The notes below the pieces were generated by a model. That model did no database searches, had not been told where the DNA came from, and saw nothing but the letters and a program-made list of their open reading frames with translations. Positions 9,957 through 22,449 of a DNA stretch of 64,000 bases are shown here, one piece after another. The stretch's first letter is position 1. Each line of letters begins with the position of its first letter. This DNA comes from Phocoena phocoena (taxonomy: Eukaryota; Chordata; Mammalia; Artiodactyla; Phocoenidae), in contig NC_089219.1 of assembly GCF_963924675.1 (NCBI RefSeq), positions 154,462,288 to 154,526,287 of the forward strand. Reading direction: 5' to 3'. A program made the position numbers and the translations under genes.

Positions 9957-10795
9957 CAAAAGCAAGTATTTTAAATGTCATTATTATAGGACTCCTTAAA
10001 AGGAGCCTTTTTATGGTGAAAAGAAACCTTAGCTTATCAATTGTGCAACTCAACCACAGAAAATTTAAGGCAGAACATGCATGACACAATAATAATTCCA
10101 AATAAATCCTTCTAATAGTTAAGTAAAGAGAAGTCAAAATTCTTCTCTGGACTATTTTGATTGAATACAAAGGGCATCCCTTTATAAGTTATGGAAGTTC
10201 AGATACAGAGCCTCAAACTCTAGATTGCAATGCGACATTTGTTTCTGAACTTCTGCTGCCAGTCTTGCTAACAGTTCACTTGCAATGTAATATATTACTG
10301 CATTTCGTTTCTAGGCAAGAACATTATTTACTCACAGAAGAAATACTTTCCTGAGGAAAGACTGTCTTTGGAAACTTTCAAGGACATTTGAGAAATGCTT
10401 CAGCCCAAGCCACAAAATTATGAGCATGCTTTTGTGCCTCTCTGTTCCCAAGGCACCATTTTTAAATATCTTTCATTTAAGTTTATTGCAAGCATCCATC
10501 TTCCCTTTCCAGAAAAAATAGCAATTAACACAACTTCACTGATTTCCAGTTTTCCTAGGTGTCACTTCATAATGCATATATTGTAAGCAGTTCACATCAT
10601 CATTTTCATCGCTTTCAACATTTTCCATGTTGTCTCCCTACCTGAATTGTGACTTTTTGTATGGAAAGTTTTATTTATCACTTGCATCTTACTTTGAATA
10701 AATCTGAAATCAACATTCAGTATTATTTAATTATTTTTATTTTCTTCAGTATGTTTCTAACTTAGCAAACTATGGGTAAAAATGCCATGTAACAA
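9957..10795. other. unassigned sequence
   Basis: No gene or repeat recognised in this AT-rich stretch. Confidence 0.4.
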
Positions 10796-10799
10796 CAAT

Positions 10800-10970
10800 A
10801 TGTAATATTTACATAGAGCCCATGTAGTGAACATAGTCCTAAACTCTTACCAAATCCTCACCAGACCCTATAAAATAGGTACTATTAACCTTGTCATTTG
10901 ATAGATGAGAAAACTGATGCATAAACTGGTTAAGTAACCTGTCTGAGGTCAGATAGCTAGTGATTACTTT
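10800..10970 (-). repeat. MIR element
   Basis: 'ccaaatcctcaccagaccctataaaataggtactattaac...gatgagaaaactgatgcata...agtaacctgtctgaggtc' is the antisense MIR order. Confidence 0.75.
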
Positions 10971-10984
10971 CCCCATCACCGCCA

Positions 10985-11290
10985 TTGTTTAGTTAATGCG
11001 TCCTTCCCATCTCAGTTCAAATGGCACTGACACAAAAAAGCCTTTCTTTGACCTCCTGAAAATACTGGGTCTCGTTGCTTTTTCAGCATCATATGTTTAT
11101 TATTCATTTCACATATTTGTGTGATTATCTAATTATATTTGAATGTATTTTTCCTAGGGGTAACTCTAGTCCAGCTGTGCTTTCCAAATTATGAAATCCG
11201 GGACTACGTGGGCTATGTCTGTTTTGCTTATTACTGTAGTTTCAGTATTTGGTGCATGGTAAGTATTCAGGAAATGTGATGGATGGATGA
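10985..11290 (+). mobile_element. L2 LINE 3' end
   Basis: 'cagttcaaatggcactgac...aagcctttctttgacctcc' and a 3' 'ttggtgcatggtaagtattc...gatggatggatgaa' tail match the conserved L2 3' end in the right order. Confidence 0.6.
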
Positions 11291-12216
11291 ATACAGGACT
11301 TTGTAAGAACAAATAAATAAATGACTGGATCAATAAATTTGGCTGATCATAACATAAACAACAGTGCCATGTTAAAAGTTTTCTCTGGGTCTATACACAA
11401 ACTCTTCTCAGACAGGGTTCCTGTTTGCGGTCTACACCGCCAGTTGGAAGAGAAAAAAGCCAATCAAGGTCTGACTGTCATGTGTACAGGCTGAAACTGA
11501 TGCATTAGGTTGAGAGACAAGGTGATTTAGGAATAATTTTACTTCTGGCTGAACTATATATAGAACCAAGTCTTACGTAATAAAAAAAAATCTACTTTTA
11601 ATATGATTGTGTGAAGAATGAAATAGGAGCATCAAGCCCATTAATTGTGATATTTAATTATAATGTCCCATTTCCACATTCATTTCCATGAATTTGGATG
11701 CCATTAGGTCAAGCTAACCCAAGCATTTACACCACCATGATAAATAGTGAAATATCAATGGATACACAGAAAGAAAATTTCCCAAATTTAGCAGAGAACA
11801 CATTAGCATGAACTTGTAAATTTAACATTCAAGTTCATTGGCGCGCAGAGAACCAAGCGACTTTTGTTAAAGTAGGAAACTTTATGACTATGTGAGGAGA
11901 TGAACACTGAGAAAGTGCTCCCTATTTTAAAACCAGGACATTAGAAATATTTTAATGAATTTATTTTTTGCATATCTGCCATCTAGGTGACAGTAAAACT
12001 CAATATTTATACATCACATTTTTAAAACATTGTGCATATATACTGTATACTGCTACAGAATATAAGTTGCCCCAAAATCTCCAAGATACAATATGGGATC
12101 AAGCAAACAAACAGAATGACAAGAAAAACCAACTGTAATATTTTGACACCTCTTAATTATTAAATAATTATGTTTAGAGAAATAAAAGTTTAAAAATTGT
12201 GCTCTGAAGAGTATTT
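11291..12216. other. unassigned sequence upstream of the full-length L1
   Basis: No gene or repeat recognised. The last 13 bases of this flank (from 12217) form the left target-site duplication of the L1. Confidence 0.4.
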
Positions 12217-12234
12217 AAAATATGAATGAACCTT

Positions 12235-12243
12235 CAAGATGGC
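12235..12243 (+). promoter_or_regulatory. YY1-type site at the L1 5' end
   Basis: The motif caagatggc lies 6-14 bases from the element start. In human L1, YY1 bound at this motif near the 5' end fixes the transcription start. That it does so here is inferred by analogy. Confidence 0.65.
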
Positions 12244-14095
12244 AGAGAAGTAAGACGTGGAGATCACCTTCCTCTCCACAAATACATCAGAAATACATCT
12301 ACATGTGGAACAACTACAGAACACCTACTGAACACTGGCAGAAGACCTCAGACTTCCCAAAAGGCAAGAAACTCCCCACGCACTTGGGTAGGGCAAAAGA
12401 AAAAAGAAAAAACAGAGACAAAAGAATAGGGATGGGACCTGCACCTTTGGGAGGGAGCTGTGAAGGAGGAAGTTTCCACACACTATGAAGTCCCTTCACT
12501 GGTAGAGACAGGGAGCAGTGGGTGGGGGGAAGCTTCGGAGACACGGAGGAGAGCATAGCAACAGGGGTGCGAAGGGGAAAGCGGAGAGCATCCCGCACAG
12601 ATCGGTGCTGACCAGCACTCAACAGCCTCAGAGGCTTCTCTGCTCACCTGCCAGGGCAGGTGGGGGCTGGGAGCTGAGGCTCGGCCTTCAGAGGTGAGAT
12701 CCCAGGGAGAGGACTGGGGTTGGCTGCGTGAACACAGCCTGAAAGGGGCTAGTGTGCCACAGCTAGCTGGGAGGGAGTCCAGGAAAATGTCTGGATCTGC
12801 CTAAGAGGCAAGACACCACTGTTTCGGGGTGCGCAAGGAGAGGGGATTAATAAAGCACTGCCAAAACGAGCTCCAGAGATGGGCGCGAGCCGCGGCTATC
12901 AGCGCGGACCCCAGAAACAGGCATAAGATGCTAAGGCTGCTGCTGCAGCCACCAAGAATCCTGTGTGAAAGCACAAGCCACTGTCCACACTTCCCCTCCC
13001 GGGAGCCTTTGCAGCCCGCCATTGCCAGGGTCCCGAATTCCAGGGACAAATTCCGCGGGAGAACGCATGGCGCGCCTCAGGCTGGTGCAACATCACGCTG
13101 GCCTCTGCTGTGGCAGGCTCGCCCCGCACTCCGTACCCCACCCTCCCCCCGGCCGGAATGAGCCAGAGCCCCCGAAGCAGCTGCTCCTTTAACCCTGTAC
13201 TGCCTGGGTGGAGAAAAGATGCCCTCAGGGGACCTACATGCAGAGGCGGGGCCAAATCCAATGCTGAGCCCCAGGAGCTGTGCGAACAAAGAAGAAAAAG
13301 GGAAATCTATCCCAGCAGTGGAATACCTGAATAGACAATGAATCATCCCAAAAGTGAGGCGGTGGACTTTCTGTGATTTTGTCTGTATAGCTTTGCTTAT
13401 ACCATTTGTCCTATGGTTCTGTCTGTACGTCTTTTGTTTTTTTGCTTTTTAGTATAGTTTATAGGGCTTGTTATCATTGGTGGATTTCTTTTTTGGTTCG
13501 GTTGTTCTTTCTTTTTTTAAGTTACTTTTTAATTTTTTAAAATTTTAATATTTTTATTTATTTTTTACTTTCTTTCTTTCTTTTTTTCTCCCTTTTGTTC
13601 TGAGCCGTGTGGCTGACAGGGTCTGGGTGCTCTGAAGGGTGTCAGGCCTGTGCCTCTGAGGCAGGAGAGCCAAGTTCAGGACACTGGTCCACGAGAGACC
13701 CCCCCGGCACCACGTAATATCAAAAAGCGAAAGCTCTCCCAGAGATCTCCATCTAAACGCTAACACCCAGCTCCACTCAACGACCAGCAAGCTACAGTGC
13801 TGGAAACCCTATGCCAAACAACTAGCAAGAAAGGAACCCCACCCATTAGCACACAGGCTGCCTAAAATCATAAGGTCACAGACACCCCAAAACACACCAC
13901 AGGATGCGGTCCTGCCCACCTGAAAGACAAGATGCAGCCTCATCCACCAGAACAAAGGCACCACTCCCATCCACCAAGAAGCCTACACAACCCACTGAAC
14001 CTACCTTAGCCATTGGGGGCAGACACCAAAAACAGCAGGAACTACGAACCTGCAGCCTGCAAAAAGGAGACCCCAAACACAGTAAGTTAAGCAAA
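12244..14095 (+). promoter_or_regulatory. L1 5' untranslated region with internal promoter
   Basis: About 1.85 kb precede ORF1. The 12820-13170 part is GC- and CpG-rich (for example gggcgcgagccgcgg, agcgcgg, ggcgcgcc) against an AT-rich neighbourhood, as in other L1 promoters. The open frames on both strands here (up to 120 codons) look like by-products of GC content. Confidence 0.6.
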
Positions 14096-14987
14096 ATGAG
14101 AATACAGACAAATACACAGCAGATGAAGGAACAAGAAAAAACCCACCAGACCAAACAAATGAGGAGGAAATAGGCAGTCCACCTGAAAAAGAACTCAGAG
14201 TAATCATAGTAAAGATGAGCCAAAAGCTTGGAAATAGAATGGAGAAAATACAATAAACGTTTAACAAGGACCTAGAAGAACTAAGGAGCAAACAAACAAT
14301 GATGAAGAACACAATAAATGAAATTAAAAATTCTCTGTAAGGAATCAATAGCAGAATAACTGAGGCAGAAGAACAGAAAAGTGACCTGGAAGATAAAATA
14401 GTAGAAATAACTACTGCAGAGTAGAATAAAGAAAAAAGAATAAAAAGAATTGAGGACAGTCTCAGAGACCTCTGGGACAACATTAAACACACCAACATTC
14501 GAATTATAGGGGTTGCGAAAGAAGAAGAGAAAAAGAAAGGGACTGAGAAAATATTTGAGGAGAATACAGTTGGAAACTTCCCTTATATGGGAAAGGAAAT
14601 AGGCAATCAAGTCCAGGAAGTGCAGACAGTGACATACAGGAAATATCCAAGGAGAAACAGGCCAAGACACATATTAATCAAACTATCAAAAATTAAATAC
14701 AAAGAAAAAATATTAAAAGCAGCAAGGGAAAACAACAAATAACATACAAGGGAATCCCCATAAGGTTAACAACTGACCTTTCAGCAGAAACTCTGCAAGC
14801 CAGAAGGGAGTGGCAAGACATATTCAAAGTGATGAAAGGGAAAAACCTACAACCAGGATAATTCTACCCAGCAAGGATCTCATTCAGATTTGACGGAGAA
14901 ATTAAAACCTTTACAGACAAGCCAAGGCTAAGAGAATTCAGCACCACAAAACCAGCTTTACTACAAATGCCAAAGGAAATTCTCTAG
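14096..14987 (+). pseudogene. L1 ORF1 remnant (RNA-binding chaperone p40-like)
   Basis: ORF1 protein binds L1 RNA as a coiled-coil trimer and acts as a chaperone. The expected start ATG is at 14096 and the expected stop TAG at 14985-14987, giving the usual ORF1 length of about 300 codons. The frame is broken: a one-base loss near 14140 brings TAG into frame at about 14171; further stops come from ATACAATAAACG (near 14250), CTCTGTAAGG (near 14337) and GCAGAGTAG (near 14420). These look like E- or Q-codon decays. Later blocks such as ccaagacacatattaatcaa and cgtttaacaaggacctagaa are well conserved at DNA level. The 165-codon minus-strand frame over this area is a shadow. Confidence 0.85.
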
Positions 14988-15045
14988 ATAGGAAACACAA
15001 GAGAAGGAAAAAACGTCCAATAACAAACCCAAAAGAATTAAGAAA

Positions 15046-18000
15046 ATGGGAATAGGAACATACATATCAATAACTACCTTAAACGTAAATGAATTAAATG
15101 CTCCAACCAAAGGACATAGACTGGCTGAATGGACACAAAAACAAGACCCCTATATATGCTGTCTACAAAGGAACCACTTCAGACACATACTAGGGAAACA
15201 TACAGACTGAAAGTGAGGGGACGGAAAAAGATATTCCATGCAAATGGATATCAAAATAAAGCTGGAATAGCAATTCTCATATCAGACAAAATAGACTTTA
15301 AAATAAAGACTATTACAAGAGATAAAGGACACTACATAATGATCAAGGGATTGATCCAAGAAGAAGATATAACAATTGTAAATATTTATGCACCTAAAAT
15401 AGGAGCACCTCAATACATAAGGCAAATGCTAACAGCCACAGAAGGGGAAATCAACAGTAACACAATCATAGGAGGGGACTTTAACACCCCACTTTCACCA
15501 AAGGACAGATCATCCAAAATGAAAATAAATAAGGAAACACAAGCTTTAAATGACACATTAAACAAGATGGACTTAATTGATATTTATAGAACATTCCATC
15601 CATAAAGAACAGAATACACTTTCTTCTCAAGTGCTCATGGAACATTCTCCAGGATAGATCATATATTGACTTGTCACAAGTCAAGCCCTGGTAAATGTAA
15701 GAAAATTAAAATCATATCAAGTACCTATTCTGACCATAATGCTACAAGACTAGATTATCAATTACAGGAAAAAAACTGTAAAAAATACAAAAACAGGGAG
15801 GCTAAACAATATGTTACTAAATTACCAAAAGATCACTGAAGAAATCAAAGAGGAAATCAAAAAATACCTAGAAACGAATGACAATGAAAACACGATGACG
15901 CAAAACCTACGGGATGCTGCAAAAGCAGTTGTAAGAGGGCAGTTTATAGCAATACAAGCCTACCTCAAGAAGGAAGAAACAACTCAAATAAACAATCTAA
16001 CCTTACACTTAAAGCAAATATGGAAAGAAGAACAAAAAAAAACCCCAAAGTTAGCAGAAGGAAAGAAATCATAAAAATCAGATCAGAAATAAATGAAAAA
16101 CAAATGAAGGAAACGAGAGCAAAAATCAATAAAACTAAAAGCTGGTTCTTTGAGAAGATAAACAAAATTGATAAACCATTAGCCAGACTCATTAAGAAAA
16201 AAAGGAAGAAGACTCAAATCAATAGAATTAGAAATGAAAAAGGAGAAGTAACAACAGACACTGCAGAAATACAATGGATCATGGGAGATCACTACAAGCA
16301 ACTCTATGCCAATAAAATGGACAACCTGGAAGAAACACACAAATTCTTAGAAATGCACAACCTTCTGAGACTGAACCAGGAAGAAACAGAAAATATAAAG
16401 ACACCAATCAGAAGCACTGAAATAGAGACTGTGATTAAAAATCTTCCAACAAACAAAAGCCCAGGACCAGATGGTTTCACAGGCAAGTTCTAGCAAACAT
16501 TTAGAGAAGAGCTAACACCTATCCTTCTCAAACTCTTCCAAAATATAGCAGGGGGAGAAACGTTCCCAAACTCATTCTACGAGGCCACCATCACCCTGAT
16601 ACCAAAACCAGACAAAGATGTCACAAAGAAAGAAAACTACAGACCAATATCACTGATGAACATAGATGCAAAAATCCTCAACAAAATACTAGCAAACAGA
16701 ATCCAACAGCACATTAAAAGGATCCTACACCATGATCAAGTGGGGTTTATCCCAGGAATGAAAGCATTCTTCAATATATGCAAATCAATCAATGTGATAA
16801 ACCATATTAACAAACAGAAGGAGAAAAACCATATGATCATCTCAATAAATGCAGGAAAAGCTTTCCACAAAATTCAACACCCATTTACGATAAAAACCCT
16901 CCAGAAAGTAGGCATAGAGGGAACTTGCCTCAACATAATAAAGGCCATATATGACAAACCCACAGCCAACACCATTTTCTATGGTGAAAAACTGAAACCA
17001 CTTCCTCTAAGATGAGGAACAAGACAAGGTTGTTCACTCTCACCACTATCATTCAACATAGTTTTGGAAGTTCTAGGCACAGAAATCAGAGAAGGAAAAG
17101 AAATAAAAGGAATCCGAATTGGAAAAGAAGAAGTAAAGCTGTCATTGTTTGCAGATGACATGATACTATACACAGAGAATCCTAAAGATGCTACCAGAAC
17201 ACTAGTAGAGCTAATCAAGTAGAGCTGGTTATATAGCAGGATACAAAATAAATGAACAGAAATCTCTTGCATTCCTATACACTAATAATGAAAAATCTGA
17301 AACACAAATTAAGGAAACACTCCCATTTACCACTGCAACAAAAAGAATAAAATACCTAGGAATAAACCTACCTAAGGAGACAAAAGACCTTTATGCAGAA
17401 AACGGTAAGACACTGAGGAAAGAAATTAAACATGATACAAAGAGATGGAGAGATATACCATGTTCTTGGATTGGAAGAATCAACATTGTGAAAATGACAA
17501 TACTACCCACAGCAATCTACAGATTCAATGCAATACTATCCAACTACCAACAGCATTTTTCACAGAATTAGAACAAAAAATTTCACAATTTGTATGGAAA
17601 CACAAAAGACCCTGAATAGCCAAAGCAATCTTGAGAAAGAAAAACACAGCTAGAGGATTTACGCTCCCAGGCCTCAGACTATATTACAAAGGTACAGTAA
17701 CCAAGACAGTACGGTACTGGCACAAAGACAGAAATATACATCAATGGATCAGGATAGAAAGCCCAGAGAGAAACCCACACACATATGGTCACCTTATTTT
17801 TCATAAAGGAGGCAAGAATATACAATGGAGAAAAGACAGCCTCTTCAATAATGGTGCTGGGAAAACTGGACAGCTACATTTAAAAGAATGAAATTAGAAC
17901 ACTCCCTAACACCATACACAAAAATAAACTCAAAATGGATTAAAGACCTAAATGTAAGACCAGACGCTATAAAACTCTTAGAGGAAAACATAGGCAGAAT

Positions 18001-18868
18001 ATTCTATGACATAAATCACAGCAAGATCCTTTTTGACCCACCTCCTAGAGCAATGGAAATAAAAACAAAAATAAACAAATGGGACCTAATGAAACTTCAA
18101 AGCTTTTGCACAGCAAAGGAAACCATAAACAAGATGAAAAGACAATCCTGAGAATGGGAGAAAATATTTGCAAATGAAGAAACTGACAAAGGATTAATCT
18201 CAAAATATACAAGCACCTCATGCAGCTCAACATAAAAAAAACAAACAAGCCAATCCCAAAATGGGCAGAAGCCCTAAACAGACATTTCTCCAAAGAAAAT
18301 ATAGATTGACAACAAACCCATGAAAGGATGTTCAACATCACTAATCATTAGAGAAATGCAAATCAAAAGTGCAATGAGGTATCACCTCACACCGGTCAGA
18401 ATGGCCATCATCAAAATATCTACAAAGAAGAAATGCTGGAGAGGGTGTGGAGAAAAGGGAACACTCTTGTACTGTTGGTGGGAATGTAAATTGATACAGT
18501 CACTATGGAGAACCGTATGTCGGGGCCTTAAAAAACTAAAAATAGAACTACCATATGACCCAGCAATCCCACTGCTGGGCATATACCCTGAGAAAATCAT
18601 CATTCAAAAAGAGACATGTACCACAATGTTCTTTGAAGCTCTATTTACAATAGCCAGGACATGGAAGCATCCTAAGTGTCCAGCGACAGATGAATGGATA
18701 ATGAAGATGTGGCACATATATACAATGGAATATTACTCAGCTGTAAAGAGAAACGAAATTGAGTTATTCATAGTGAGGTGGAATGACCTAGAGTCTGTCA
18801 TACAAAGTGAAGTAAGTCAGAAAGAGAAAAACAAATCCCATATGCTAACACATATATATGGAATCTAA
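15046..18868 (+). pseudogene. L1 ORF2 remnant (endonuclease / reverse transcriptase)
   Basis: ORF2 protein nicks target DNA and copies L1 RNA at the nick. Start ATG at 15046; final stop at 18866-18868. Order: endonuclease (NVNELN near the start; the catalytic-Glu block LQET reads LQRN near 15160; GGDFNTPL near 15475; SDHNA near 15735), reverse transcriptase (SPGPDGF near 16465; FADDMILY at 17148-17171), then a Cys-rich end (CWRGCGEKG and CWWEC, 18435-18490). The catalytic RT aspartates are still encoded, but the endonuclease Glu is lost. Stops include TGA 15208-15210, TAG 16491-16493, TGA 17013-17015 and TAG 17220-17222, and the surviving pieces lie in different frames. Dead copy. Confidence 0.9.
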
Positions 18869-19097
18869 AAATAAAGAAAGAAAGAAAAAAAATGGTTCTG
18901 AAGAACCTAAGGGCAGGACAGTAATAAATACGCAGACATAGAGAATGGACTTGAGGCATAGGAAGGGGGAAGGGTAAGCTGGGACAAAGAGAGAGTGGCA
19001 TGGACATATATACACTACCAAATGTAAAACAGACAGCTAGTGGGGAAGTAGCCACATAGCACAGGCAGATCAGCTCAGTGCTTTGTGACCACCTAGA

Positions 19098-19123
19098 GGG
19101 GTGGGATAGGGAGGGTGGGAGGG
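19098..19123 (+). other. G-rich tract in the L1 3' UTR (G-quadruplex candidate)
   Basis: Six runs of three or four G with 1-3 base loops: gggg, ggg, ggg, ggg, ggg, ggg. The same tract recurs at 30810-30835 and, as C-runs on the plus strand, at 28547-28577. G-quadruplex motifs in L1 3' UTRs are known in mammals. Confidence 0.7.
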
Positions 19124-19225
19124 AGATGCAAGAGGGAGGAGATGTGGGGATATATGTATATGTATAGCTGATTCACTTTGTTATAAAGCAGAAACTAACA
19201 CACCATTGTAAAGCAATTATACTCC

Positions 19226-19231
19226 AATAAA
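19226..19231 (+). terminator. L1 polyadenylation signal
   Basis: AATAAA just before the A-rich tail of the full-length L1. Confidence 0.8.
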
Positions 19232-19271
19232 GATATTTTAAAATAATAATAAATAAATAAAATGTGAATGA

Positions 19272-19509
19272 CTGTTTTACATGTGGTTCATCACAAAACC
19301 ATAAAAGTGCAATTCTCCATTGTATATGTTTAAGAATATATTCATGATGCTGACTAAGGTCCTCATATGACTGTGGCTTTGGTCTTGAAACATGTAGACA
19401 TTTTTTCTTGAATTTCTATCAAACACAACTACCCAGCTGCCATTAACAAGTGATGTGCAAAGTCAGAGAGGGTCAACGCTTGTAGGATTTGGGAAAATTT
19501 TCTCCATTC
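19272..19509. other. unassigned sequence
   Basis: Nothing recognised. Confidence 0.4.
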
Positions 19510-19690
19510 TGTGAAGTGTCGAAGTCATTTATTGAACACCCACTAAGTGTAAAACAGGGCAGGATACTAAAATACTGAAAAAATGGACAACATATACTTT
19601 AAGTCTTCAAAGAGGTGATACTGACATTAAAATATGTGAAAATAACCAACAAAATGAAGAGTGCTATACTATCATTTTAGATAACAAATA
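19510..19690. repeat. L2-like ancient LINE fragment
   Basis: 'tcatttattgaacacccactaagtgtaaaacagggcaggatac' resembles the dispersed L2-type line 'tattgagcacctactatgtgcc'. Diverged. Confidence 0.35.
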
Positions 19691-22440
19691 TGTGAGTTAA
19701 AATACATTTCTATGTGATCAAATATAAGCTGTTATTATTAAGGATTGACAACTATATTTGTATTGAGGAGAACTGTATTGAAGCAGCCTATGAACTTATT
19801 AATGGTTTATTGATTGATTGACTTATAGATCTTGGAAAGCAAAAATTTTCTTAAGGTCAAGTTGTAAAGGTAGGAAAGTAAAGACGATGTAGGATTTAAG
19901 ATTGTGAAGAAGTTGAAAGACTTCCTAGGCAGATGAAATAGGGATATATTGGAATATAAGGAAAAGAACCTGTACTCCAGATAAGTGAATGCAGTTGGGT
20001 GAATGGATATTTGCTATATGAAAGAAGTGGGGAGAACTACTGGAACTGGATTTTGGTGGATTAGAGTACGAGTATCTTGAATGCCAAGCTAGGGGATTGA
20101 GATTCCATCTGGCAGGCTGTTTTTGAAGGATGGTATGCCCCAGGAAGCCAGGGCTGAGTAGTTCATTGCTAGTCATAGTCAGGGACTCAATCATTCAGCC
20201 TGGTTGTCTAATTTTTCTACTGCAGGAAATTCATATGAAGAAAGGTTGGGTGGAAGACTGTGACGGCTGAAGACCACTTATCCTTACCCTTACTACTAAA
20301 ATCACTAAAATGCTAAACCTTTAATGGAACAGCCTTCTGGCTTGACTAGGAACACTACTTCACAAAGAAAGGATGAAACCAAAAGGTTTATCAAACTCAG
20401 ACCTAGAAGTGGGGAGAATGGTGGGAAGGCTGCAAATAGTCAATCATTTAATACTGAATGGAGAATTAAGGACTCTAGAACTAACCTTTGGAGAAAAGTA
20501 AGAACAGAAAAGATAAGATTTGGAACACTCATTATTATTCCTGTTTTCATATAACAGGGTTTCTTGTCATCCAACTATTCGTTATCTACATCCTAATTTT
20601 AAGGTGTCTATAGATTCCAGCCCTTCTAAGTCAGCAAACTGCTCATCCTGTTTCAGAAAATTACTCACTGATGGATTCATAACATAAACATAATACCGTA
20701 TAATAGAAGTAAAATTCAAATCAACTTTAAAGTGAAATTCTGAATTTTAAAGATATAATATCATGAAGCCATTGTAAATAATACCAGAGATCTGCTGGGT
20801 TAAACATACAAAGCCACTGATAAATGAGGATGTGCAGTTAACAAATTAAAAAAGAGATACAATAGAAGTAAAAGAAAAAACAATTGAGTATCAAATAATT
20901 AAGAGAAGGCCTTGGAAAACTGTTGAATTTTTACCAGAATTAGCCTGTTTGAGCTGCTAACATTGAACATGCAGTGAAGGACAGTTTACTGTCCCATAAA
21001 CCAGTTTTGCTGAAATAATCACTCGAAACAGAATGTAATTCTTTTTTTTTAATTGTAGCACTTGTGCTTAATTAAAATTTAACCTAAATTTTACTGGCTA
21101 TAGGAGAAAATATACTGGATTCATTTATATAATAACATATTTTGACATAAATTTCAAATGAAAATTATTTTCAAATGTATTTTCAATTACTCTTCAGTCA
21201 CTATTTACAGATGATTTGAAGTATATGGATTTTTTTTTTCATGCACAAATCATCCTTGAAAAATAAGGATTCTTTTACTTGAGTAGGACTTATCTTAATC
21301 CAGAGATCAGATCTAGGTCCAATAGACAAAATTTTAAAACTTAAAATTTTCTAATAGTAAAAGGCACTTAAAAAGTTAAAGCCTCCTAACAGACCAGTAT
21401 TCCGACTATAGAATCAGCTGATTTATGGGTAGTGAGCATTTTGTTATCAAAATACTCATCCACAGCTGAGTGAGCCTATAGCATGGATACATGGTGGATT
21501 TCTGTACCAGAAATTGGATGAGCTTGTGTGTGGATCTCCTTCCAAATGCTAAGATTTCAAGGGCTTAACTGAGACCAGAACAGCATTTTCCAAAGTTGCT
21601 AGAAACAAAGAGTCCTTTAAAATGTTCCACTGACAAAGGGTTGTAGAGCCAAATAAAGTTTAAAAACACTTCAGACCAAACTCTACTTAACAGTGAAATT
21701 CACAGAGCACATTATAGCACAGAGCACAAAAGTCCTCCAGTCACGAAACATGTTTAAATTTACTGAACCCAGGATTTCTCAAGCTTATTCTACTACAAAG
21801 TCCTTTTTCTTACTTTTTTTCTTTTTTGTTGACTTCACATTCACTAATGTCCCATGGGAGCATAGGTGCTATTCAAAATATTTAACAAACTTCAAGTGAA
21901 GGCACTAAACAATCAGAAGGCTGTCTGACTAATTAGAATGACCCTAAAACTAGTGTTCTTTGGATCACTATTTAGAGGAAAAATCTGGTTTAAAACTGAG
22001 ATCTTAATTGATAATCTAATGCCATCAATCTGCAAAGTTGCCTTAATTAGTAGGGGTTTTTTTTCCTTTTTTTTGGTTACAGTTGCTGGACTTAAAATGT
22101 AGCTGATATAATGTAAATCATTTCAAAAAGGTCAAATGTATGATGTCACATGTTCTCTAGCATCAAATCCATTTCACTAAGTCTAAAATAATCTCTTTCA
22201 AGAGACGCAATATTTTTTTAACCCTGGAAGGTTCGGTTCTAACCTTAAAATAACCTAAAGACACTTTTCAAAACTAAACTAAAAATTGAAAAAATAAATA
22301 ATAAGTAGAAAAAGGCAAGAACTAAAGTAAGAGACATTTTCACTGGCCATTAAAAAAATTCTCTTCTTAAATCTGATTTTTAAAAATTAATAGAAAAGAC
22401 TGGCAATTAACTTATTTTCCCTGGTGACTACTGCCTGTTT
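19691..22440. other. unassigned sequence, with the first copy of a 69-bp duplication
   Basis: A 2.7-kb AT-rich stretch without a recognisable gene or repeat family. It contains short T tracts (near 21042, 21231, 22055) and the first copy of the 69-bp direct duplication (21885-21953). Confidence 0.45.
21885..21953 (+). repeat. 69-bp direct duplication, copy 1
   Basis: Identical to 23944-24012 except one base (C at 21944, G at 24003). Flanking sequence differs on both sides. It does not match any repeat elsewhere in the window. Confidence 0.95.
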
Positions 22441-22449
22441 GGGGTGATA

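Larger units (their letters stand above)
12230..19258 (+). mobile_element. full-length, inactivated LINE-1 (cetartiodactyl type)
   Basis: An autonomous non-LTR retrotransposon of about 7.03 kb with 5' UTR, ORF1, ORF2, 3' UTR and A-rich tail in order. The flanking repeats aaaatatgaatga (12217-12229) and aaaatgtgaatga (19259-19271) differ at one base and are the target-site duplication. The 5' end starts with a YY1-type motif, as expected for a complete L1. The 5' UTR has a CpG-containing core (about 12820-13170) and a T-rich block (13430-13590). ORF1 and ORF2 both carry stops and frameshifts, so it cannot move on its own. The 3' end has AATAAA at 19226-19231. It is a natural reference for the shorter L1 copies at 28410 and 30804, whose 3' ends belong to the same family. 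Confidence 0.95.

Noticed and set aside
9673..10084. Overlapping frames of 108-120 codons
   Set aside because: They are translations of the antisense CHR-type SINE. The same peptide wording appears at 42429 and 60111 in the other SINE copies.
12829..13261. Overlapping GC-rich frames on both strands (110-120 codons)
   Set aside because: They lie in the L1 5' UTR. GC-rich sequence has few stop codons, and no family is recognised.
13430..13600. T-rich block as a possible antisense SINE tail
   Set aside because: No SINE body follows and no duplications flank it. It reads as a normal part of this L1 family's 5' UTR.
14001..14498. 165-codon minus-strand frame
   Set aside because: It is the reverse strand of L1 ORF1. 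Its hydrophobic, F/L/S-rich composition reflects the A-rich L1 plus strand.
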